Shown: positions 51,411-62,344, counted from the first letter of the stretch. The stretch is DNA of 64,000 nt from Promicromonospora sp. Populi (GCF_041081105.1 NZ_CP163528.1:806001-870000); one strand, 5' to 3'. A program made the numbers and translations. The notes: a model not told the origin generated them from the sequence alone.

Positions 51411-52067
51411 TCAGCGCTCGCCGTCCGGCACGACGTCCCTGACCCAGGCCCCTTCCTCTTCCGCGCCGTCGGGACGGAAGCCGACCCTGCTCAGGTACCC
51501 GAACTCGCTGCGGTCTACCTGCGGTACGACAACGCGGGTGAAGCCCTTGGCCGCGAAGATCCCGCTGCGCCGGTACACGAACTCGGCGGGCGTCAGGTCA
51601 CGGAACCGCATGGAGACCCAGTCCAGCTCGACGACGCCCACCCCGTCCCCGGCGTCGCGCACCTCCACCACACCCACCGTCTCGTCACCGCGCTGCACCA
51701 GGAACGCCGAACGCACCTCGCCGGGCTCCGGCAGCGCCACGAACCGCGGCGCGAAGGTCGCGATGTCCGCCTCGTGGGTGCGCAGCACGTGCAGCAGGTA
51801 CGCGTCGTCGGGCGCGACCTCGACCACTTCGTACACGGCGGCGTCGTGGCGCTCGCGGTTCAGCCGCCACAGCCAGTAGATGTTGATGAGGCTGATCGCG
51901 GCGTTCATGGCGAAGAACGGCCAGATCCCCAGGATCGCGTTGTAGGTGGTCGCGACGAGGGAACCGACCAGGTTGAGCCAGCGGAAGCGGAGCACACGCG
52001 CCTGCGTGAGGGACAGGACGACGAGGACAGAACCGAGCCAGCCGCCGATCTCGAGCCAAGGGAACAT
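51411..52067 (-). CDS. Fusion of a small YgjV/PQ-loop-like membrane domain and a GNAT-like domain
   Basis: 218 residues. Residues 1-72 hold three hydrophobic segments (EIGGWLGSVLVVLSLTQARV, WLNLVGSLVATTYNAILGIW, FFAMNAAISLINIYWLWRL) in the style of YgjV/CBU_0592-like proteins. Residues 80-218 are soluble and resemble an acyltransferase-type fold (SAFLVQRGDETVGVVEVRDA, VYRRSGIFAAKGFTRVVVP, SEFGYLSRVGFRP). Function unknown. It is followed on the minus strand by the lectin gene (95 bases) and preceded by a small unknown gene. Confidence 0.75.
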   Translation of the reverse strand: MFPWLEIGGWLGSVLVVLSLTQARVLRFRWLNLVGSLVATTYNAILGIWPFFAMNAAISLINIYWLWRLNRERHDAAVYEVVEVAPDDAYLLHVLRTHEADIATFAPRFVALPEPGEVRSAFLVQRGDETVGVVEVRDAGDGVGVVELDWVSMRFRDLTPAEFVYRRSGIFAAKGFTRVVVPQVDRSEFGYLSRVGFRPDGAEEEGAWVRDVVPDGER

Positions 52068-52086
52068 GCCCTGACCTTAAGCGTCC

Positions 52087-52389
52087 TCACCAGGACCAGC
52101 CGCGCGAGCTGAGCTCCAGCTCCTCCCGCAGCCGCTCGGCCGCGCCGGCACGCTCGTCCGCGCGCAACGGTGCCGACTCGGCCGGCAGTCCGGCGAGCCG
52201 GCAGGCCTCACGCAGCAGCGCGTCGTACGCGCCCTGCACGGCGAACCAGTGGTGCGCCCGCGCGTACACGTCGGGGTCCTGCTCCACGCGGCGCAGCTCG
52301 GTCGCGAGCTCCCCGAGGCGGGTCTGCAGGCGCAGCGTGACCAGCGGGTCGGGTGCGGGGCGCTGTCGCGCCAGGAAGGTCCAGGCCAT
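52087..52389 (-). CDS. Hypothetical protein, 100 residues
   Basis: Not recognised. A mostly helical, charged protein (RLGELATELRRVEQDPDVYA, RAHHWFAVQGAYDALLREAC) without a signal peptide or membrane segment. Codon use fits its neighbours (third-position GC). It starts 93 bases from the recQ stop and ends 19 bases before the YgjV-GNAT fusion gene on the same strand, so the two may be co-transcribed. Confidence 0.65.
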   Translation of the reverse strand: MAWTFLARQRPAPDPLVTLRLQTRLGELATELRRVEQDPDVYARAHHWFAVQGAYDALLREACRLAGLPAESAPLRADERAGAAERLREELELSSRGWSW

Positions 52390-52482
52390 CAGGTCTCACC
52401 GCCACGTCGTCGTCGCGGAACTGGGTACACCACCAGCCTAGGCGCGCAGACCCGAGAGGGCCATCGCCGACAGCCCCCGAGA

Positions 52483-54330
<1,848 letters not shown>

Positions 54331-54454
54331 GTCCGGGAGCGTCACGACGGCCAGTGTGCCAGGGGACTGTGACACGGGCGGCCCGGGCGCTGGGGTTTTG
54401 CACAGCAAAGGCAAGGAAAGAACCCTCTCCCTGCCACTATCAATCTATAGCGCA

Positions 54455-54481
54455 CAGGGGGTCTTGCGGCAAGGCCCCCTG
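54455..54481. promoter_or_regulatory. Rifamycin-associated element (RAE)-like palindrome
   Basis: A 27-bp palindrome centred on CTTGCGGCAAGG with long G and C flanks (one T-G mismatch in 13 pairs). It matches the remembered RAE consensus (GGGG-CTTGC-GGCAAG-CCCC form) that precedes rifamycin-inducible resistance genes in actinomycetes. It lies 55 bases before the HelR start codon, downstream of a possible -10 (TATAGC, 54446-54451). Confidence 0.8.
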
Positions 54482-54536
54482 CGTATCGCAGAATCGTCGG
54501 CCGGAGCTCCCGACCGACGGAATCGAGTGGTGCCGA

Positions 54537-56972
54537 ATGACCAGTCCTGACCTGAAGAGCCTGTCCACTGCTACCTCCGAGTCGACCGCCGTGTTCGACC
54601 TTCCAGGCCGGCTCGCCGCCAAGGCCGACCCCACGCTGACCGCCGCCGACGAGCGGCACTTCGCGGACATCGCCACCACCCTCGAGCAGTCGATCGCCGA
54701 CCTCACAGAGCGTCTCGACGCCGCGCGCAGGCTGCCCGCGACCATGGGGCAGGCGGCGGTGGAGCGGGACCAGGAGGTCCACCGGCTGACCTCGCGCCTG
54801 CGCACCATGCGCCGCTTCGGCGTGGACCTGTGCCTCGGGCGCATGATCAGCGTCGAGGCGGGCATCGGGCCCGTATACGTCGGGCGCCTCGGCCTCACCG
54901 ACAGCGCGGGGCGCCGGCTGCTGATCGACTGGCGGTCCCCGGCGGCGGAACCGTTCTTCGGCGCTACGCACGCCGACCCGATGGGGCTGGCGAGCCGCCG
55001 CCGCTACCGCTGGACCCGCGGCCGGGTCACCGACTTCTGGGACGAGGTGTTCACCCCGGACCTCCTGGGCTCCGGTGCCCAGGACGGCGCTGAAGGCCCC
55101 AGCGGCTCCGCGGCCTACGCCGCCCTCGACGACCAGTCGGCGTTCATCGCGAGCCTGGGTGGTGAGCGGTCGGACCGGATGCGCGACGTGCTCGGCACCA
55201 TCCAGGCCGACCAGGACGCCATCATCCGCGCGGGCTCCCGCGGCGCACTTGTCGTCGACGGCGGTCCGGGCACCGGCAAGACCGTCGTCGCGCTGCACCG
55301 GACCGCCTACCTGCTGTACTCGGACCCGCGCCTCGGGCACCGGCGGGGCGGCGTGCTGTTCGTCGGCCCGCACCAGCCGTACCTGGCGTACGTCTCGGAC
55401 GTGCTGCCCAGCCTCGGCGAGGAGGGGGTGCAGACGTGCACCGTGCGTGACCTCGTCCCCGAGGGGCGGACGGCGCCCGCCGAGCGCGACCCGGAGGTCG
55501 CCCGGCTGAAGGCGGACGCCCGGATGGTGGCCGCGATCGAGCCGGCCGTCCGGCTCTACGAGACTCCGCCGAAGGAGGGAATGGCTGTCGCCGCGCCCTG
55601 GGGCGACGTCTGGGTCAGCACAGCGGACTGGGCCGAGGCGTTCGGGGTCGTCGAGGCCGGCACGGCGCACAACGAGGCCCGGGACCAGGTCTGGGCGGCG
55701 CTGCTGACGATCCTGACGGACAAGGTCAAGGCTGACGACGGGGACGGGGACGGGAGCGACGACGAGGGCGGATGGTCCGAGGACCGCTGGTCCGAGGACG
55801 GCGCCGAGCCCTCGGACGATCTGCCCGCCGACTGGCGGGACTGGACCGAGGACCGGTTAGAGGACCAGTTCGATGCCTACGGGCAGCAGGAGGTCGATCC
55901 GACCGCTCCGGTCCGGGCAGCGCTGGCGGGCAACCGGGACCTCGCGCGCGCCTTCGACCGGGCGTGGCCCCTGCTGGAGCCGATGGACATCGTCGGCGAC
56001 CTGTGGGAGGTGCCCGCCTACCTGCGGATGTGCGCCCCCTGGCTGGAGCCCGACGCCGCGGCGCGGCTCCGGCGGGACGAGCCGAAAGCCTGGACGGGGT
56101 CCGACCTGCCGATCCTGGACGCGGCCCGACGGCGGATCGGTGACCCGGAGGCCTCGCGCCGCCGTCGTCGAGCGGAGGCCGCGGCCGCCGCCGAGCGGGC
56201 CCGGATGGCCGACGTCGTGGACGACCTGATCGCCACCGACGACTCCGACATGGGCGTGATGCAGATGCTGCACGGCCAGGACCTGCGCGAGGCCCTGCTC
56301 GACGGCGCCGCCGTGCCGGCGACCGCGGACCCAGACCTGCTCGCCGGGCCGTTCGCGCACATCGTCGTCGACGAGGCCCAGGAGCTGACCGACGCGGAGT
56401 GGCAGATGCTGCTGGCGCGCTGCCCGTCCCGCAGCCTGACGGTGGTGGGCGACCGCGCCCAGGCCCGGCACGGCTTCGCCGAGTCGTGGACCGAGCGCCT
56501 GGGGAGGGTCGGCCTGGGCCGGATCGAGACGATGTCCCTGGGCATCAACTACCGGACGCCCGCAGAGATCATGGCTGAGGCCGAACCGGTCATCCGCGCC
56601 GCGCTCCCGGACGCCAACGTGCCGACGTCGGTGCGCAGCAGCGGTTTCCCGGTGCTGCACGGCGCCGCCGCACAGCTCGGCCCGATCCTGGAGGACTGGC
56701 TCGCCGAGCACACCGACGGGACGGCGTGCGTCATCAGCACCCGGGACGACCTGGCGATCGGTGCCACGCCCCGCGTGCGGTTGCTCACCCCGGAGCTGTC
56801 GAAGGGGCTCGAGTTCGACCTGGTTGTGCTCGTGGACCCGGAGTCATTCGGCGCGGACAAGGGCGCGGGCGACCAGGGAACGGGCAGGGGAGTGGGGATC
56901 GAGCGGGCGGTCGACCGCTACGTCGCGATGACCCGGGCGACCCAGCGCCTCGTCATCCTCACGACCGTGTAA
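54537..56972 (+). CDS. helR: HelR-type RNA polymerase recycling/rifamycin-resistance ATPase (HelD family)
   Basis: 811 residues from the ATG at 54537. The N-terminal antiparallel coiled-coil region (about 20-95) would enter the RNA polymerase secondary channel. The superfamily 1 ATPase halves carry Walker A GGPGTGKT (242-249), Walker B DEAQELTDAEW (near 611), GINYRTP and a closing AMTRATQRLVIL motif. Between the halves is a strongly acidic insert (about 399-428, Asp/Glu/Gly/Ser-rich), where HelD/HelR proteins put a loop into the primary channel. HelR displaces rifamycins from RNA polymerase. The RAE-like palindrome upstream strongly supports this over other HelD roles. A 13-bp hairpin follows. 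Confidence 0.88.
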   Translation: MTSPDLKSLSTATSESTAVFDLPGRLAAKADPTLTAADERHFADIATTLEQSIADLTERLDAARRLPATMGQAAVERDQEVHRLTSRLRTMRRFGVDLCLGRMISVEAGIGPVYVGRLGLTDSAGRRLLIDWRSPAAEPFFGATHADPMGLASRRRYRWTRGRVTDFWDEVFTPDLLGSGAQDGAEGPSGSAAYAALDDQSAFIASLGGERSDRMRDVLGTIQADQDAIIRAGSRGALVVDGGPGTGKTVVALHRTAYLLYSDPRLGHRRGGVLFVGPHQPYLAYVSDVLPSLGEEGVQTCTVRDLVPEGRTAPAERDPEVARLKADARMVAAIEPAVRLYETPPKEGMAVAAPWGDVWVSTADWAEAFGVVEAGTAHNEARDQVWAALLTILTDKVKADDGDGDGSDDEGGWSEDRWSEDGAEPSDDLPADWRDWTEDRLEDQFDAYGQQEVDPTAPVRAALAGNRDLARAFDRAWPLLEPMDIVGDLWEVPAYLRMCAPWLEPDAAARLRRDEPKAWTGSDLPILDAARRRIGDPEASRRRRRAEAAAAAERARMADVVDDLIATDDSDMGVMQMLHGQDLREALLDGAAVPATADPDLLAGPFAHIVVDEAQELTDAEWQMLLARCPSRSLTVVGDRAQARHGFAESWTERLGRVGLGRIETMSLGINYRTPAEIMAEAEPVIRAALPDANVPTSVRSSGFPVLHGAAAQLGPILEDWLAEHTDGTACVISTRDDLAIGATPRVRLLTPELSKGLEFDLVVLVDPESFGADKGAGDQGTGRGVGIERAVDRYVAMTRATQRLVILTTV

Positions 56973-57032
56973 CCTAGGGGACAGTCTTCCGGCGCCTGCG
57001 GGTGCCGGCGGGTCCGAATGAGACAGCGGACT

Positions 57033-57072
57033 ACGAACGGCTCCCTTCTTCCACAAGTCGGGAGCCGTTCGT
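57033..57072. terminator. 13-bp bidirectional hairpin between helR and the sulfonate operon
   Basis: Perfect arms 57033-57045 and 57060-57072 with a 14-nt loop (TTCTTCCACAAGTC). It lies between convergent genes; on the minus strand it is followed by no T run. Confidence 0.7.
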
Positions 57073-57114
57073 GCGTCCGCAGACGATTCAGGCGCGCATT
57101 CAGTCGCGCATCAT

Positions 57115-58188
57115 TCAGCCGCGGAGCAGCGGCACCAGCTCCCGTCCCTGCCGCTCGATCTCGGGGAGATACGGGGTGTCGGACAGGACGAAGTGGGTCA
57201 CGCCCAGCCGCTCGTACTTCCTCAAGCCCTCGGCGACCTCCTTCGCCGTCCCGACGAGCCAGGTTGTCCCCGCTCCGCCACCCCCGGCGCGTCCTGGCGC
57301 CGTGTAGAGGATGTCGTCCAGGACGTCGCCTCGTTCCGCGAGGTCGAGCAGTCGTTGCTGCCCGACGGCGGAGCGCTTGCCCCAGCGCCGACCGCCTGGC
57401 TGCTCGTGGTCGGCGCTGGCGGAGAGCTGAGCGACCTTGGCCTCGGCGTCGGCCCACGCCTCCTCCGTCGTGTCCCGCACGAACGTCGTGATGCGCAGGC
57501 CGAACTCCAGGGGCGCGTGCTCGCGCCCGAGCTCCGCCTGCAGGGTGCGCAGACGGTCTATCCGTTCGGCGATGCCGTCCAGCGGCTCGCCCCAGAAGAG
57601 CTGGACGTCCGCCTCGGTGGCGGCGACGCGCTCGGCTGCCGCGGAGGCCCCGCCGAAGTAGAGCCGGGGATGGGCCCGGCCCGGCCGGGCGAGCGGTCGC
57701 AGGTCCAGGGTCGAGTCGGTGACCTGGAAGTGCTCGCCTGCGTAGGTGACCGACTCCTGCGTCCACAGCCGGCGCACGATCTGCAGGAACTCCTTGGTGC
57801 GGGCGTACCGGTGGGCCTGGTCGCCCTCGGCGTCCCCGTACGCGGCGAGGTCGTCCTGCCCCGAGACGATGTTGATCCGCACGCGCCCGCCCGACAGGTG
57901 GTCGAGCGTCGCCGCGGCCGACGCCAGGTGCGCCGGCCGCCAGTACCCCGGCCGGACCGCGATGAGCGGCTCGAACGTCGTGGTCCGCGCGGCCAGGGCG
58001 GTGGCCACGGTGAACGTGTCCGGCCGGCCCCAGCTTGTGCCGAGCAGGGCGCCGTCCCAGCCGTGCTCCTCCAGCCGGGTGGCGTGCTCGGTCAGCGTGT
58101 CGAGGCTGTTGTGACCCGCCGCGGCGTCGTCCCCGCGGTGGCCGGGGTGGGTCTGGTTGGGGATGTACCAGAGGATGTCGTCGGCCAT
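57115..58188 (-). CDS. ssuD: FMNH2-dependent alkanesulfonate monooxygenase-like protein
   Basis: 357 residues from the ATG at 58188 (GGGAG 7 nt upstream). Bacterial luciferase-like TIM barrel. SsuD-like segments: ILWYIPNQTHPGHRG, LAARTTTFEPLIAVRPGYWR, AATLDHLSGGRVRINIVSGQ, LYFGGASAAAERVAA. SsuD takes reduced flavin and oxygen to release sulfite from alkanesulfonates in the cytoplasm. It is the last gene of an operon with SsuABC-like genes; it starts 1 base after the stop of the second monooxygenase. A related sulfone monooxygenase activity is possible. Confidence 0.88.
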   Translation of the reverse strand: MADDILWYIPNQTHPGHRGDDAAAGHNSLDTLTEHATRLEEHGWDGALLGTSWGRPDTFTVATALAARTTTFEPLIAVRPGYWRPAHLASAAATLDHLSGGRVRINIVSGQDDLAAYGDAEGDQAHRYARTKEFLQIVRRLWTQESVTYAGEHFQVTDSTLDLRPLARPGRAHPRLYFGGASAAAERVAATEADVQLFWGEPLDGIAERIDRLRTLQAELGREHAPLEFGLRITTFVRDTTEEAWADAEAKVAQLSASADHEQPGGRRWGKRSAVGQQRLLDLAERGDVLDDILYTAPGRAGGGGAGTTWLVGTAKEVAEGLRKYERLGVTHFVLSDTPYLPEIERQGRELVPLLRG

Positions 58189-58189
58189 G

Positions 58190-59569
58190 TCAGGCTCCCA
58201 CCGCGGTCGTCGTGTACTCAGCAGGTGTGTGCCGCGCCGTCGTGTACTGGTTCGCCGGCCGGGCCAGGCCGTAGTGGTCACGCAGGGTGGTGCCCTCGTA
58301 GTCGTGCCGGAACAGCCCGCGGTCCCGGAGGATCGGGAGCACGTGCGTGGTGAACTGCTCCAGCCCGGACGGCAGCGCGGCGGGCATGATGTTGAAGCCG
58401 TCGGCCGCCTCGGCGTCGTACCACTCCTGGAGCGCGTCGGCTACCTGCTCCGGGGTGCCCGCGAAGGTGCGGTGCCCACGCCCTCCGCCGAGCCGGCCGA
58501 TGAGCTGCCGGACCGTCAGCCGTTCCCGCCGCGCCAGCTCCACGATGAGTGTGTAGCGGCTCTTCGCTCCCTCGATCTGGTCCTCGTCGGGCAGGTCGTC
58601 CGGCAGCTCGCGGTCCAGCGGCAGGTCCTCCGGATCGAGCCGCAGCGTGCGGGCGAGCTGGCGCTGCGCGTACTCGGGCTGGATGAGCTCGTCGAGCTCA
58701 CGCTCCTTCTCCTGAGCCTCGGCCGCGGTCGCGCCGATCACCGGCACGATTCCCGGCAGGATGCGCACGCTGTCCGCGTCCCGCCCGACGGCCACGGCTC
58801 GCGCCTTGAGGTCCCGGTAGAACACCTGGGCGTCGGCGAGCGTCTGGTGTGCGGTGAACACTGCCTCGGCGTACCGGGCCGCCAGGCCCCTGCCGTCCTC
58901 GGACGAACCGGCCTGCACGATCAGCGGCCGCCCCTGCGGCGACCGGGGCACGTTGAGCGCCCCCGCTACCGAGAAGTGCTGCCCCACGTGCTGCGGCGGG
59001 TGGACCTTGGCGGCGTCCGCCCAGACGCCCGAGGCCTTGTCGGCGACTATCGCGTCGTCCTCCCACGAGTCCCAGAGCTTGACCGCGACGTCGAGAAACT
59101 CCGCCGCCCGCTCGTAGCGCACGGCGTGCGCGGGCTGGTCGTCCAGGCCGAAGTTCCGGGCGACGTCCGGGCCCGCCGTCGTCACCACGTTCCAGCCGGC
59201 ACGGCCCGCCGAGACGTGGTCGATCGAGGCGAACCGCCGGGCCAGGTTGTACGGGGAGTTGTAGGTGGTCGACGCCGTGGCGATGAGCCCGATCCGCTCG
59301 GTGACCGCCGCGATGGCCGTGAGCACGATGAGCGGGTCGAGGGTGCCCGCGGGCCGTCGTCCGACGTCGCCGAAGAGGCCCGGGCTGTCCGCGAAGAAGA
59401 TGGAGTCGAGCCTGCCCGCCTCGGCGATCTGCGCCAGGCGGCGCAGGTGGGCGATGTCGTGGCCGGTGGCGTCCGGGCCGCTCTCCGGCAGCCGCCAGGA
59501 CGCCTCGTGGTGGCCGCTGCTCATGAGGAACGCGTTGAGGTTGAGCTTTCCGGGACGGTGGTTGGTCAT
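58190..59569 (-). CDS. NtaA/SnaA/DszA-family FMNH2-dependent monooxygenase
   Basis: 459 residues from the ATG at 59569, with GGAAGGAC 6 nt upstream; the 4-base overlap with the ABC ATPase gene marks coupling. Family segments: KLNLNAFLMSSGHHEASWRL, FFADSPGLFGD, TASTTYNSPYNLARRFASID, SAGRAGWNVVTT, and QGRPLIVQAGSSEDGR. Relatives act on nitrilotriacetate, dibenzothiophene sulfone and other sulfur compounds. In this operon it probably desulfurises a second class of organosulfur compound than the SsuD-like enzyme. Confidence 0.9.
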   Translation of the reverse strand: MTNHRPGKLNLNAFLMSSGHHEASWRLPESGPDATGHDIAHLRRLAQIAEAGRLDSIFFADSPGLFGDVGRRPAGTLDPLIVLTAIAAVTERIGLIATASTTYNSPYNLARRFASIDHVSAGRAGWNVVTTAGPDVARNFGLDDQPAHAVRYERAAEFLDVAVKLWDSWEDDAIVADKASGVWADAAKVHPPQHVGQHFSVAGALNVPRSPQGRPLIVQAGSSEDGRGLAARYAEAVFTAHQTLADAQVFYRDLKARAVAVGRDADSVRILPGIVPVIGATAAEAQEKERELDELIQPEYAQRQLARTLRLDPEDLPLDRELPDDLPDEDQIEGAKSRYTLIVELARRERLTVRQLIGRLGGGRGHRTFAGTPEQVADALQEWYDAEAADGFNIMPAALPSGLEQFTTHVLPILRDRGLFRHDYEGTTLRDHYGLARPANQYTTARHTPAEYTTTAVGA

Positions 59570-60381
59570 GGGGTGTCCTTCCGGTCCAGGCCGAGCGCGC
59601 CGAGCAGCTCGGCACGCAGCGTGCGGTGCGGGTCGTGCCCGACGGCGTCGTGCGTGACGCCGGATGGGTTGCCGGGCGGGGTACGGCGCTCGAGCACGAT
59701 GCGCCCCGCGTCCAGGACGACCACCCGGTCGGCCAGCACTATCGCTTCGTCCACGTCGTGGGTGACCATCAGGACGGTCGGGCGGTGGCGCCGCAGCAGG
59801 TCGCGCAGCAGGTCGTGCATCCGCAGCCGGGTCAGCGCGTCGAGCGCGCCGAACGGCTCGTCGGCCAGCAGCAGCTCGGGGCTGCGGGCGAGCGACCGGG
59901 CCAGCGACACCCGCTGCTGCTCGCCGCCCGAGAGCTCGTTCGGCCAGGCGCGCTCGCGCCCGGCGAGCCCTACCTCGGCCAGCGCCGCGCGGCCGGCGTC
60001 GCGTGCCTGGGCCGGTGCGGCGTCGTGGCCCAGCACTACGTTGTCCAGCACGCGCGCCCAAGGCAGCAGCCGGGAGTCCTGGAACACCACCGACACGTTG
60101 CGCGGCACCTGGATCCGCCCGGAGCCCGTCACGTCGTGGTCCAGGCCGGCGAGCGCTCGCAGCAGCGTGCTCTTGCCGGACCCGGACCGCCCGAGGATCG
60201 CGACGAACTCGCCGTCGGCGATCTCCAGGTCGAGGCCCTTGAGCACCCCGGCCGGCGTCCCGTAGGTCCGCACCAGGTCCCGTACGACGACGGCGGGGCG
60301 GGCGGGACCGCCGTCGTCGTGCCGCCGTGCGGCGCTCGCGGTCGGTCCTGTCTGGGTCAGTCCTCCAGCGTGCGTCGCCAT
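59566..60381 (-). CDS. ssuB: Sulfonate-type ABC transporter ATP-binding protein (SsuB-like)
   Basis: 271 residues from the ATG at 60381 (AAAGGC upstream), overlapping the permease gene by 25 bases. Walker A LGRSGSGKSTLL, Q-loop FQDSRLLPW, signature NELSGGEQQRVSLARSLARS, Walker B LLLADEPFGALDAL and switch MVTHDVDEAI are complete. The FQDSRLLPW form is typical of nitrate/sulfonate/taurine transporters. It drives uptake by the permease and binding protein encoded upstream. Confidence 0.94.
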   Translation of the reverse strand: MATHAGGLTQTGPTASAARRHDDGGPARPAVVVRDLVRTYGTPAGVLKGLDLEIADGEFVAILGRSGSGKSTLLRALAGLDHDVTGSGRIQVPRNVSVVFQDSRLLPWARVLDNVVLGHDAAPAQARDAGRAALAEVGLAGRERAWPNELSGGEQQRVSLARSLARSPELLLADEPFGALDALTRLRMHDLLRDLLRRHRPTVLMVTHDVDEAIVLADRVVVLDAGRIVLERRTPPGNPSGVTHDAVGHDPHRTLRAELLGALGLDRKDTP

Positions 60382-61211
60382 GACAGTGCCTTTCTCTGCA
60401 GCAGGCGGACGGACCAGTCGGCGGTGAAGCCGAGGACGCCGTAGACGACGAGGCCGACGAGGATGACCTCCGTCTGCCCGTAGGTGCGCGCGAGCTCCAT
60501 CATGTAGCCGATCCCGGCGGTGCCGTTGACCTGCTCGACGACGACGAGCGCGAGCAGCGAGCCGGTCACCGCGAAGCGCAGGCCCAGCAGGAAACCGGGC
60601 AGTGCACCCGGCAGCACCACACGGGTGACGAACTGGTGCCGACCCAGCCGTAACGTCTCGGCGAGCTCGACGTACCGCTTGTCGATCGAGCGCAGCCCGT
60701 TGTGCGTGTGGAGGTAGATCGGGATGAAGACGCCCAGCGCGATGGTGATGACCTTCATCTCCTCGTCGATCCCGAACCACAGGATGAGCAGCGGCAGGAG
60801 TGCCAGGTTGGGGATCGCGCGCTTGACCTGGATCGGTCCGTCCAGCAGCGCGTCGCCGAGCCGGCTCAGGCCGGAGGCCAGCGCGAGGGCGACACCCGCC
60901 GCGACGCCGAAGGTGAGCCCGAGAGCGGCGCGGGTCAGCGAGACCCAGAGGTGGCCGGGCAGGTCGCCGTCCACCGTGAGCTCGACGCCGGTGGTCAGCA
61001 CCGTCCACGGCGGGGTGAGGACGCGCGGGTCGATCAGCCCGGTGGCCGATCCCGCGGCCCAGATCGCCACGAGCAGGCCGATGCCGAGGCCGGCGGCCAG
61101 GGGGAGCGGTTTGCCCAGGCCGAGCCGACGGGTCGTGGGTCGCACGTCGGCAGCGCTGGTGACCCGCTCCGGGGCAGCCGTCGTCGCCACCTCCTGGGCG
61201 ACGGCGGTCAC
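60357..61211 (-). CDS. ssuC: Sulfonate-type ABC transporter permease (SsuC-like)
   Basis: 284 residues from the GTG at 61211 (GTGA overlap with the binding-protein stop). Five to six hydrophobic segments from LPLAAGLGIGLLVAIWAAGS onward. The EAA loop reads YVELAETLRLGRHQFVTRVVLPGALPG, cut here as VELAETLRLGRHQFVTRVVL; the WFGIDEEMKV segment is typical of SsuC/TauC permeases. The C-terminus ends in LQRKALSWRRTLED. Confidence 0.94.
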   Translation of the reverse strand: MTAVAQEVATTAAPERVTSAADVRPTTRRLGLGKPLPLAAGLGIGLLVAIWAAGSATGLIDPRVLTPPWTVLTTGVELTVDGDLPGHLWVSLTRAALGLTFGVAAGVALALASGLSRLGDALLDGPIQVKRAIPNLALLPLLILWFGIDEEMKVITIALGVFIPIYLHTHNGLRSIDKRYVELAETLRLGRHQFVTRVVLPGALPGFLLGLRFAVTGSLLALVVVEQVNGTAGIGYMMELARTYGQTEVILVGLVVYGVLGFTADWSVRLLQRKALSWRRTLED

Positions 61212-62344
61212 GAGGTGCTCCAGGCCTGCTCGGCTGCGTCGCCGGCGATCGGGCCGAACCGCTCGTCGAAGAGGTCCGCGGCCTGCAGCACGGGCCGGTC
61301 GAGCTCGGCGGCGAGGAGGTCGACGGTCTCCTGCGTGCGTTCGATCCCGTCGGTGAGGTCCGAGGGGATCTCGGGCCGGGCGGCCGTGTCGATGAGGTAC
61401 TGCGCGTCCTGCTCCGACAGCCCCTGGTCCTCGATGTAGTACCCGGCCTTCCAGATCTCCGGGTTCTCGTAGATCCAAACCCGGGCCTGCGCCCACGCGG
61501 CGACGTACTGGCGCAGCGCGGCCGCCTTGGCCGGGTCCTGCACCACGGAGGTCGGGCCGTAGAGGTGGCTGGGGTCGTCCCGCAGGCCGTGCCGGAGCGA
61601 CGTCGCGCCGTCGGCCGCGTACGAGTCGAGGTACCGCACCAGCGCGACACCGCCGACGGGGGCGACGTCGATCTCGCCCGCGGCGAGCGCCGTCGGGTAG
61701 ACATCGCCGGTGGAGGGCAGCTCGATCAGCTCGACGTCGTCCTGCGTGAGCCCCGCTGCCTCCAGCGCCTTCAGGACGAGCGCTCCCTGCGCCTGGCCGG
61801 GGCTGAACGCGATCCTCTTGCCGCGCAGGTCGGACAGGTCGTCCAGCTCGATGCCGGGCGCGCCCGCGAGCTCGTAGACCGGGCGCTCCTGCCAGTCCTG
61901 CCGGTACTGGGAGGCGTAGATCTGCACGCCGAGTCCGGTCCAGGTGGCGTGGATCGCCGGGATCTCGGCGACCGCACCGATGTCCAGGGCGTCCGCGTTG
62001 AACGCCTCGATGGTCTGCGGGCCGCCGGAGATGTTGGCCCACTCGATCTCGAAGTCGAAGTCCGAGTCGATCTCGTCGCCGGCGAGCTCGAACGCCTTCT
62101 GGGTGGTCGGGTCACCGATCACCAGAGTTGTGCCGGCCGGGACCTCGGTGGGCAGGGCGGCATCAAGGGCGAGCCCGCCACCCTCCTCGGCCTGAGCACC
62201 GGCGGCGCAGCCGGAGGCGAGCAGTACGACGGCCGCGGCGGTCGCGGCGGCTGCGAGTGCCTTGGCCGGCCGTGCCTTGGCCGGTCGAGGCTTGGTTGGT
62301 TGAGTCTTGGTTCGTCGAGTGCTGGAGGGTGTGCTGGTGGGCAT
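61208..62344 (-). CDS. ssuA: Aliphatic sulfonate ABC transporter substrate-binding lipoprotein (SsuA-like)
   Basis: 378 residues. A basic lead of about 27 residues with a KPRPAK/ARPAKA repeat precedes the hydrophobic core and the lipobox LASGC (Cys46). The mature part is a SsuA/TauA-like protein (LVIGDPTTQKAFELAGDEI, ADALDIGAVAEIPAIHATWT, IAFSPGQAQGALVLKALEAA). It should bind alkanesulfonates outside the membrane. It is the first structural gene after the Cys-rich leader ORF at 62690, from which it is separated by 229 bases. Confidence 0.92.
   Translation of the reverse strand: MPTSTPSSTRRTKTQPTKPRPAKARPAKALAAAATAAAVVLLASGCAAGAQAEEGGGLALDAALPTEVPAGTTLVIGDPTTQKAFELAGDEIDSDFDFEIEWANISGGPQTIEAFNADALDIGAVAEIPAIHATWTGLGVQIYASQYRQDWQERPVYELAGAPGIELDDLSDLRGKRIAFSPGQAQGALVLKALEAAGLTQDDVELIELPSTGDVYPTALAAGEIDVAPVGGVALVRYLDSYAADGATSLRHGLRDDPSHLYGPTSVVQDPAKAAALRQYVAAWAQARVWIYENPEIWKAGYYIEDQGLSEQDAQYLIDTAARPEIPSDLTDGIERTQETVDLLAAELDRPVLQAADLFDERFGPIAGDAAEQAWSTS

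Noticed and set aside
57087..57122. Three short ATTCAG-CGCG repeats just after the end of the ssuD gene
   Set aside because: Units are short and irregularly spaced and no hairpin or binding pattern emerges; probably chance.
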